Source: Pseudomonadota bacterium (lineage in GTDB: Bacteria > Myxococcota > Myxococcia > Myxococcales > Myxococcaceae). From it: a DNA stretch of 22,638 bases. The stretch is from assembly GCA_023423535.1 (NCBI GenBank), contig JAFAFL010000044.1, positions 1-22,638 of the forward strand, read 5' to 3'. The notes under the pieces are model-generated. The model worked only from the letters and a program-made list of their open reading frames with translations. It searched no databases and was not told the origin of the DNA. Positions 17,255 to 22,638 of this stretch are shown here, one piece after another (the first letter of the stretch is position 1; each line of letters begins with the position of its first letter). The position numbers and the translations under genes were made by a program.

Positions 17255-17434
17255 CTACCGCTGCCGGCGAGCCTCCTCCTCGACGACGAGGGCGATGAGA
17301 CGCTGCATCAGCGTCGCACGTGGCCGCAGTCCCTCGCTCGCGGCGCCCGTCGGATGCGGCGGTGGGTCGCTGACGTCGCGAAGAGAATCTCCGTAGATGA
17401 AGCCGGCCTCCACCCACTCGCGATGAACCGTCAT
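17255..17434 (-). CDS. Possible small protein, 59 aa
   Basis: A short frame from ATG 17434 to TAG 17255 encodes MTVHREWVEAGFIYGDSLRD, then a Pro/His stretch (VSDPPPHPTG) and a helical end, TLMQRLIALVVEEEARRQR. Third codon positions are mostly G/C as in true genes here, and the peptide has a balanced composition unlike the Arg- or Pro-rich shadow frames around it. No Shine-Dalgarno sequence is visible. It lies on the same strand as the genes on both sides, 48 bp before the kinase start, and could be a small accessory of that unit. The family is not recognised. Confidence 0.42.
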   Translation of the reverse strand: MTVHREWVEAGFIYGDSLRDVSDPPPHPTGAASEGLRPRATLMQRLIALVVEEEARRQR

Positions 17435-17515
17435 TGGAGTGTGTCGGCGGCCTCGTTCCCCCGCAGATCAGACGGGCCTGGGCGCCGATACGGCATCTCA
17501 CAGCGCAGCGTGAGG

Positions 17516-17705
17516 CGTCCGGACATGCGCGCGCTCCGTCATCACCACCGCGCGCTTCGTACGGACATGCGCGCGCTCCGTCATCATCACCGCGCGCTTC
17601 GCCGAACATGCGCGCGCGTCACCGCGCGTTGTGTACGGGCCTGCGCGCGCCACGTGATCGTCACTGCGCGCATCGTGCGGACACGCGCGCGTCGCGTACT
17701 CACCC
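17516..17705. repeat. Degenerate tandem repeat, 42-bp unit, rich in GCGCGC
   Basis: Two nearly identical 42-bp units (17516-17557 and 17558-17599) each begin CGTxCGGACATGCGCGCG, continue CTCCGTCATCA and end in CGCGCGCTT. A shortened third copy (17600-17630) and diverged fourth (17631-17673) and partial fifth (from 17674) copies follow. Within each unit GCGCGCG and CGCGCGC arms flank a 14-nt or so centre, so each could form a hairpin or cruciform. There are no unique spacers, so it is not a CRISPR array. Function unknown. Confidence 0.75.
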
Positions 17706-17743
17706 ACGCCCAACCGTCCTCGTGCGGTGATGAACTCGCTCCG

Positions 17744-18289
17744 CTACGTCCCACTCCTCCTCGTCGGCCGAGGGAATTTCTTCAGCATGACCAGCATGGC
17801 CCGCTCGAGCAGCACCAGCACCACGAGGAACGCGAGCGCGAGTCCGAACACGGGCAGGGTGCGCTCGCTCCCGTCGTTGAACGCGAAAGTGAGGGACGAG
17901 GCGATGGCCGGCGGGTGGACCGCGTCGAAAAGGAGCATGGCGAGAGCGGTCAGCACCATTGCTCCGCCGGCGGCGGCGTAGCCCGGCCCGAACGCGACGT
18001 ACACCCCGAGCCCGAGCACCGCCGCGGCGAGGTGCGCCACCACCAGCGTGCGCACCGCGTTCGTGTTGTGCTTCGGGTCCAGGTAGATGAGGAACGCGCT
18101 CGCGGCGAGCGATCCGAAGAGGATGCGCTGGTTCGAGAACGCCTCGACCAGCGCGAGCACGCCGAGCACCGTGACCATCGGCAGCAGCACGAGGATGAAC
18201 TCGTACCGAAGCTGCAGGCCACGGCGCTCGGGCCGGGCGCTGCCCTCGACGGGCGCCAGGCTCTTGCGCTCCTCGGCGTTCGTTCCCAT
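17744..18289 (-). CDS. HPP-family integral membrane protein
   Basis: The 181-aa protein has four or five hydrophobic helices (about 29-49, 57-70, 80-100, 105-122, 145-168) and the signature that names the family, HPP, in FDAVHPPAIASS (121-132). HPP proteins are small inner-membrane proteins; some cyanobacterial and plastid members take part in nitrite transport, and most are uncharacterised. The N-terminal 27 residues are charged and cytoplasmic. ATG 18289 is 30 bp downstream of the DJ-1-type gene's stop on the same strand, so cotranscription is likely. The cysteine-free sequence has no additional CBS domain, which is fused to HPP in some relatives. Confidence 0.88.
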   Translation of the reverse strand: MGTNAEERKSLAPVEGSARPERRGLQLRYEFILVLLPMVTVLGVLALVEAFSNQRILFGSLAASAFLIYLDPKHNTNAVRTLVVAHLAAAVLGLGVYVAFGPGYAAAGGAMVLTALAMLLFDAVHPPAIASSLTFAFNDGSERTLPVFGLALAFLVVLVLLERAMLVMLKKFPRPTRRSGT

Positions 18290-18319
18290 CGCGCGTCCGA
18301 GGCCGTTCGCCTCGCGCCG

Positions 18320-19246
18320 TCAGTACAGCGGCGGCTCGGCGCGCGAGGTCGATCCCTCCAGCGGGCTCTCCGAGACAGAGCCGCTTCGGTGAATCGGCGT
18401 CACCTCGGAGCCAGTCTCGAAGCCCGCGCTGCTCGACGAGGGCCCGGACGTGGAGGTGACCGCATCGCCCACCGTCCCGTACGCGTAGGTGACCGAGCCC
18501 TCCTGCGGACCGAACTGCGCGCCCCTCTCGAAGGTTTCACTCCGGCGCGGCGCGGCCTCGCTCTCCTGCTGCTTTCGCCACGCCTGCAGCCCGAGCATCC
18601 CCAGGCCCACGCCTGCCGCCGGCAGCGCAAAGGCGCCGACCTTCCGCCAGCCGGAGAGTCGCTCGGGCGCCGGGAGATCGCGCGCGGCGTAGCGCTCGAA
18701 GAGCTGGCTGGTGCCGGAGACGAACGTCTTGAGATCCTGCGGTCCGCGGCTGGAGAAGATGCGGCCGTCGAGGCACCCCGGCTCGTTCACCCACACTGCG
18801 CCCGCGTTCCACAGATCGTCGCGGATCCCCGGCCACGCGGCGAGCCTGCGCCCGTACGCGAGCCCGGCCGAGATGAGCACCCACGGCCCGTGACAGAGCG
18901 TGGCGATGGGCCTGCCCGCCGCCGCCATTCGGCGCACGAAGTTCAAGACCTCGGGGTTCTGCCGCAGCGAGTCCGGCGCCACGAGCCCACCGGGAATGAG
19001 CAGCGCGCCGTAGTGCTCGGGGCCTGCGTCCTCGACCCGCGCGTCCACCGTGATCTTGCCTCCCGGGTAGATGGAGTTCACGCCCCGCAGCCGCCCCGAC
19101 TTCGGCGCCACGATGTCCACCTCCGCGCCGAGCGCCTGCAGCGCGCGACGGGGAACGGTGACCTCCACCTGCTCGAAGCCGTCCATGGTGAGGAGGGCCA
19201 CGCGCACACCCTTCAGCCGCTTTCCGAATCCGAACATGGTTGCCAT
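18320..19246 (-). CDS. DJ-1/PfpI-family protein with TM segment and Ser-rich tail
   Basis: The 308-aa product has a DJ-1/PfpI domain at about 13-190. Visible features are the start VRVALLTMDGFEQVEVTVPRR in two parts (with acidic E25), LIPGGLVAPDSLR (83-95) and the nucleophile elbow ATLCHGPW (115-122; C118, H119). This group includes general stress proteins, deglycase-type and peptidase-like members; the exact activity is not predictable. Typical proteins end near residue 180-190. Here a hydrophobic segment (203-223, VGAFALPAAGVGLGMLGLQAW) follows, then an 85-residue Ser/Gly/Glu-rich tail with GPSSSSAGFE. This could anchor the enzyme to the membrane. ATG 19246 is used; ATG 19237 is also possible. 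It is the first gene of a unit with the HPP-family gene. Confidence 0.9.
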   Translation of the reverse strand: MATMFGFGKRLKGVRVALLTMDGFEQVEVTVPRRALQALGAEVDIVAPKSGRLRGVNSIYPGGKITVDARVEDAGPEHYGALLIPGGLVAPDSLRQNPEVLNFVRRMAAAGRPIATLCHGPWVLISAGLAYGRRLAAWPGIRDDLWNAGAVWVNEPGCLDGRIFSSRGPQDLKTFVSGTSQLFERYAARDLPAPERLSGWRKVGAFALPAAGVGLGMLGLQAWRKQQESEAAPRRSETFERGAQFGPQEGSVTYAYGTVGDAVTSTSGPSSSSAGFETGSEVTPIHRSGSVSESPLEGSTSRAEPPLY

Positions 19247-19527
19247 GAGACAAAGCTAGGGGCACCCGCGGGCACCGCCCGGCTAACGAAGCAACCCGTT
19301 CGAGGAGCAGCCGGGCGCGGGAGGCACCGCCTACTGGTCGGTGGCGAAGAGAGGGCGTCTCGCTGCTCGGATGGACCGTCCCGCCAGTGGACGGCGGACG
19401 ACGCTCATCACCAGTCATTTCAGCTATTTACTCTTTTGCATGTTTCGGCCAGTTCATTGCACGGGCACCGCTGCATGTCCGTTCACGTCCCCATCCATCG
19501 GAGGTCCCGACCATGACCACGACTCCA
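19247..19527. other. Intergenic region with an A/T-richer patch
   Basis: Between the starts of the DJ-1-type gene and the end of the transporter gene there is no gene. Around 19406-19460 the base composition is clearly richer in A/T than the surroundings (…TTTCAGCTATTTACTCTTTTGC…), which suits a promoter for the leftward DJ-1/HPP unit. A TAAATA-like -10 on the minus strand is visible but lacks a good -35 partner. Confidence 0.35.
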
Positions 19528-20496
19528 TCAGCCCGTCGGCGCGACGGTGGCGCCCGGTGGCGGGGGCCCTGCCTTGCGGACTGCGACGAAGAGGACGCCG
19601 GCGCACACGAGCAGCGCGCCCGTCAGCGTCCACGCGTCGGGGCGCTCGCCGAGGAACAGCGCGCCCCACGCGGCGGCAAAGAGGACCTGAAGATAGGAGA
19701 CGGCGGTGGCGCGTCCGGCGGGCTCGCGGTGGAGGCCCTCGGTCATGAAGACCTGGGCGATCTGCGTGGTGACGCCCACGCCGAGGAGCAGCAGCCACCC
19801 CAGCGGCGAGGGCCACTCCCACTGTGCAATGGCGGGCGGCAGCGAGAGCGGCGTGGCGACCAGCGGGAACCAGAAGACGACCACCAGCGGTGGCGCGAGG
19901 CCTCGGGCCTTGCGGACGGCGACGTAGGCAGCAGCGCTGAGAATGGAGCCGAGCACCGCGACGCCCACCGCCACCGCGGGCAGGGGCGCATGTCCGGTGG
20001 CGCCGAAGACGAAGGCCGGCCGCGCGACGAGCGTGACCCCGAGCAGCGAGAGCAGCGTGGCGAAGAGGTCCGCGAGCGAGAAGCGTTCGCCCAGCGCGAC
20101 CGCGGCGAGCAGCCCGGTGAAGACCGGGTTCATGTACTGGATGACCGTGGCCTCGGCGAGCGGGAGGCTGACGAGCGAATAGTAGAAGCAGGTCAGCGCG
20201 CCGAACCCGAGCAGCCCCCGCGTGGCGAGCAGGCCCTTGTGGGGGCCGAACGGGTTGAGGCCGCGCCGCCGGAGCATCCCCCAGGAGATGACCAGCGCCA
20301 CCGCCGCGCGCGCGAGCACGACCTGCGACGAGGGCATGCCCTCGAGCGTCCCTGACATGCGCACCAGCAGGCTCATGAGGGAGAAGAAGAAGGCAGCGCC
20401 CGCCATGTGCCACAGCCCGCCACGCCTCTGCGATTCCACGCCCGCGCTCTCCGTCGCCCGCTTCACGCGCGGCCCTTTACCACTGGCCTGAGACAC
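19528..20496 (-). CDS. EamA-family (DMT superfamily) transporter
   Basis: The 322-aa protein consists of two EamA repeats of five helices each (about 30-160 and 172-308), the drug/metabolite transporter fold of the inner membrane. Typical phrases are RAAVALVISWGMLRRR, YYSLVSLPLAEATVIQYMNP with FTGLLAAVALGERF in the first half, and AVSYLQVLFAAAWGALFLGERP in the second. Relatives export amino acids or other small metabolites; the substrate here is unknown. GTG 20496 gives the longest form, with 30 polar residues before the first helix; GTG 20466 (AAAGGG upstream) or ATG 20406 are possible starts. It is divergent from gpmI with only 22 bp between the annotated starts, which favours a later start or overlapping promoters. 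Confidence 0.92.
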   Translation of the reverse strand: MSQASGKGPRVKRATESAGVESQRRGGLWHMAGAAFFFSLMSLLVRMSGTLEGMPSSQVVLARAAVALVISWGMLRRRGLNPFGPHKGLLATRGLLGFGALTCFYYSLVSLPLAEATVIQYMNPVFTGLLAAVALGERFSLADLFATLLSLLGVTLVARPAFVFGATGHAPLPAVAVGVAVLGSILSAAAYVAVRKARGLAPPLVVVFWFPLVATPLSLPPAIAQWEWPSPLGWLLLLGVGVTTQIAQVFMTEGLHREPAGRATAVSYLQVLFAAAWGALFLGERPDAWTLTGALLVCAGVLFVAVRKAGPPPPGATVAPTG

Positions 20497-20518
20497 ACGA
20501 GGGCCCTACCGTCGAACC

Positions 20519-22057
20519 ATGAAGCCTTCGCACAAGGTCCTCCTCGTCATCCTCGATGGTTGGGGCGTCCGCGCCGAACGGGATGCCAACGCCATCGCCA
20601 TTGCCGGCACGCCGGAGCTCGAGCGCATCTCGCGCGGCATGCCCTACACGGAGCTGCAGACCGCCGGGCTCGCGGTGGGGCTGCCCGAGGGCCAGATGGG
20701 CAACTCGGAGGTGGGGCACACGAACATCGGCGCCGGCCGGGTGGTGTACCAGGACCTCGTGCGCATCAACCGCGCGGCGGAGAGCGGCGAGCTGGGCCAG
20801 AACCCGGTCATCCGCGCGGCGATGGACGGGGTGAAGGCGGACGGACGCGCGCTGCATCTGCTCGGGCTGGTGTCGCCGGGAGGGGTGCACTCGTCGATGG
20901 ACCACCTCTACGCGCTCCTCAAGGCGGCAAAGGAGCGCGGGGTTCCGAAAGTGTACGTGCACGTCTTCACCGACGGGCGGGACACGCCGCCGCAGAGCGG
21001 GCTCGGCTACGTGGAGGAGCTCGAGCGGTTCCTCGCGCAGACCGGCGCCGGGAAGATCGCCACCGTGGTCGGGCGGTACTTCGCCATGGACCGCGACAAG
21101 CGCTGGGACCGCGTGCAGCGGGCCTACGACGCGATGGTGCGCGCGGTCGGAGAGAAGGCGCCCTCGGCCACGGCGGCGGTCCGGGCCTCGTACGACGCCA
21201 AGGTGACCGACGAGTTCATCGCGCCCACGGTCATCACCAACGGCGGCGGCGAGCCGGTGGGCCCGATTCGAGATGGCGACGCGGTGCTGTTCTTCAACTT
21301 CCGCGCGGATCGGGCGCGCGAGCTCACGCAGGCGCTGGCGTTCCCCGAGTTCAAGGAGATCGATCGCGGCGGGCTGCGGCTGGGACGCTACGTCTGCATG
21401 ACCCAGTACGACGAGACCTTCGGGCTGCCGGTGGCCTACGGGCCGGAGCAGCCGCAGCGCATCTTCCCCGAGATCCTCTCCGAGAACGGGCTGCGCCAGC
21501 TGCGGACCGCGGAGACGGAGAAGTACGCGCACGTGACCTTCTTCTTCAACGGCGGCCGCGAGGTCGTCTATCCGGGCGAGGACCGCGCGCTGATCCCCTC
21601 GCCGCGGGACGTGAAGACCTACGACCTCAAGCCGGAGATGAGCGCGCGTGAGGTGACTGCGGAGCTCGTGCGGCGCATCGAGTCGGACCAGTACGACTTC
21701 GCGGTGGTGAACTTCGCCAACCCGGACATGGTCGGGCACTCGGGGCTGCTGGACGCGACGGTGAAGGCGGTGAAGGTCGTGGACGAGTGCCTCGGCAAGC
21801 TCGGCGACGCCTGCGCGCGCAAGGGCTGGGTGATGACGATCAGCGCCGACCACGGCAACGCGGAGCAGATGACCGATCCGGTGACCGGTGGACCGCACAC
21901 CGCGCACACGTTGAACCCGGTGCCGTTCCACCTCATCCACCCGGACTTCCGGGGCGTGAAGCTGCGGCCGGGGATCCTCGCGGACATCGCGCCCACGCTG
22001 CTGAAGGTGATGGGCCTGCCGCAGCCGGGCGAGATGAGCCGGCAGGGCCTTTTGTAG
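20519..22057 (+). CDS. gpmI: 2,3-bisphosphoglycerate-independent phosphoglycerate mutase
   Basis: GpmI interconverts 3- and 2-phosphoglycerate in glycolysis and gluconeogenesis, using two metal ions (usually Mn2+) and a phosphoserine intermediate. The 512-aa length is standard. D13 in LVILDGWG and the phosphorylated serine S63 in GQMGNSEVGHTNIGAGR are present, as are the substrate-binding phrases SPGGVHSSMDHLYAL, HVFTDGRDTPP, and FNFRADRARE, and the second metal-site motifs NPDMVGHSG and ISADHGNAEQM followed by PHTAHTLNPVP. ATG 20519 starts directly before MKPSHKVLLVILDGWG; no strong Shine-Dalgarno sequence is seen. comF starts 18 bp after the stop, so the two are probably cotranscribed. Confidence 0.98.
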   Translation: MKPSHKVLLVILDGWGVRAERDANAIAIAGTPELERISRGMPYTELQTAGLAVGLPEGQMGNSEVGHTNIGAGRVVYQDLVRINRAAESGELGQNPVIRAAMDGVKADGRALHLLGLVSPGGVHSSMDHLYALLKAAKERGVPKVYVHVFTDGRDTPPQSGLGYVEELERFLAQTGAGKIATVVGRYFAMDRDKRWDRVQRAYDAMVRAVGEKAPSATAAVRASYDAKVTDEFIAPTVITNGGGEPVGPIRDGDAVLFFNFRADRARELTQALAFPEFKEIDRGGLRLGRYVCMTQYDETFGLPVAYGPEQPQRIFPEILSENGLRQLRTAETEKYAHVTFFFNGGREVVYPGEDRALIPSPRDVKTYDLKPEMSAREVTAELVRRIESDQYDFAVVNFANPDMVGHSGLLDATVKAVKVVDECLGKLGDACARKGWVMTISADHGNAEQMTDPVTGGPHTAHTLNPVPFHLIHPDFRGVKLRPGILADIAPTLLKVMGLPQPGEMSRQGLL

Positions 22058-22075
22058 CGACACACGGAGCGGGGG

Positions 22076-22638
22076 GTGGGCGTGGGCGAGTCGGTGCTGG
22101 ACCTCTTCTTTCCGCCCGCCTGCGCGGCGTGCGGCGGCGTGCTGGCGGGGCCGGGGCACTTCTGCGAGGCGTGCGGGTGGGAGGTGCTGGAGCTGCCCTC
22201 CGCTCGGTGCCGAACGTGCGCCGAACCCGGTGAGTTCCGCTCGGACTTGTGCCCCCGCTGCCTTGCGCGGCCGCCACCGTTCGAGCGCGTCCACGCCGCC
22301 TTTGCGCACGAGGGCGCGGTCGCGCGGGTCATCCACCGCTTCAAGTACGAGGACCACCCGGAGCTCGCCTCCCCGCTGGCGCAGATGCTCGCGGAGTCGC
22401 TGGGGCCGGTGCTGAAGGGGTCCGATGCGCCGACGCACGTCTGCGCGCTGCCGCTGCATCCGGCGAGGCGGGCCGAGCGCCGGTTCGATCAGGCGGAGCT
22501 CCTGGCGGGGGCGCTCGCGCGGCGGCTGGGGCTGCGGCGGCTGTTCCTTCTCGAGCGGGTGCGGAAGACGGCGCGGCAGGTGGGCCTTGCCGAGACCGCG
22601 CGTGAAGAGAACGTGGCGGGAGCCTTCCGCGTTCGCGG
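22076..22638 (+). CDS. comF: ComF-family phosphoribosyltransferase-like protein, 3' end cut
   Basis: The frame runs open to the window edge, so the C-terminus is missing. GTG 22076 has GGAG 6 nt upstream; GTG 22082 is the alternative. The product begins MGVGESVLDLFFPPACAACG, followed by a double zinc ribbon of four CxxC pairs (CAAC, CEAC, CRTC, CPRC). Then come the ComF signatures AVARVIHRFKYEDHPELA, CALPLHPARRAERRFDQAEL and RKTARQVGLAETAREENVAGAF. The PRPP-loop expected in ComF (consensus VDDVxTTG) would lie beyond the end. ComF is needed for DNA uptake in naturally competent bacteria and is also common in species not known to be competent. It follows gpmI by 18 bp. Confidence 0.93.
   Translation, partial: MGVGESVLDLFFPPACAACGGVLAGPGHFCEACGWEVLELPSARCRTCAEPGEFRSDLCPRCLARPPPFERVHAAFAHEGAVARVIHRFKYEDHPELASPLAQMLAESLGPVLKGSDAPTHVCALPLHPARRAERRFDQAELLAGALARRLGLRRLFLLERVRKTARQVGLAETAREENVAGAFRVR

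Larger units (their letters stand above)
17207..17743. other. Gap with a possible small gene and a tandem repeat
   Basis: This 537-bp stretch between the kinase and the HPP-family gene has no gene of ordinary length. It holds a possible 59-codon minus-strand gene (17255-17434) and a GCGCGC-rich tandem repeat (17516-17705), listed separately. Several longer open frames on both strands cross the repeat, but a 42-bp period keeps frames open automatically. A promoter for the kinase is expected but was not recognised. Confidence 0.5.

Noticed and set aside
17516..17705. CRISPR array
   Set aside because: The units follow one another directly without unique spacers, decay quickly, and there are no cas genes nearby.
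17217..17730. Repeat-containing coding frames across the 42-bp repeat on both strands
   Set aside because: A 42-bp period is a multiple of three and keeps all frames open; the peptides (GHARAPSS…PRAS) look like translated DNA repeats and have no start signals.
15236..19516. 1426-codon plus-strand open frame across the kinase region
   Set aside because: Its Arg/His/Glu-rich composition mirrors minus-strand genes with clear families (kinase, HPP, DJ-1), so it is a GC-rich shadow.

Overview
The window is high-GC bacterial DNA with strong G/C preference at third codon positions. Its gene set fits a myxobacterium (Myxococcota, Cystobacterineae-like): a sigma-54 enhancer-binding response regulator, a membrane Ser/Thr protein kinase, several small lipoproteins, a large Cys-rich repeat lipoprotein and many secreted low-complexity proteins. 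This placement is inferred from gene content only; no rRNA or tRNA gene is present to confirm it.

Layout. (1) 1-1728: one unrecognised gene (228-1412, +) with visibly more A/T and more relaxed codon use than the rest, flanked by a hairpin, a palindrome and a 12-bp inverted repeat, then about 300 bp of non-genic or degraded sequence; it looks acquired. (2) 1729-3737 (-): a TPM-domain membrane protein and a NUDIX hydrolase, probably one operon. (3) 3842-5257 (+): an orphan NtrC-type response regulator, facing a secreted protein with two DUF5666-like repeats (5311-6300, -) across a strong hairpin. (4) 6604-9975: an exported coiled-coil protein (+), a DUF4864-like protein (-), and a divergent pair made of a lipoprotein (-) and an outer-membrane beta-barrel protein (+). 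(5) 9987-12367 (+): the housekeeping run proA-rsfS-rlmH (proline synthesis, ribosome silencing, 23S rRNA modification). (6) 12428-14992 (+): a lipoprotein made of 19 Cys-rich repeats. (7) 15011-19246 (-): small lipoprotein, six-TM Ser/Thr kinase, possible 59-codon gene, a 42-bp tandem repeat, an HPP-family membrane protein and a DJ-1/PfpI protein with a membrane anchor and Ser-rich tail. (8) 19528-22638: an EamA transporter (-) divergent from gpmI (+, glycolysis), followed by a comF gene cut by the window end.

The core metabolic and translation genes (proA, rsfS, rlmH, gpmI, comF) form the conserved backbone; the envelope, signalling and unknown genes around and between them look lineage-specific. 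No phage, IS element, CRISPR array or complete defence system could be supported. The least explained parts are the gene at 228-1412, the GCGCGC-rich 42-bp repeat at 17516-17705, the repeat-built lipoprotein at 12428-14992 and the chimeric DJ-1 protein.
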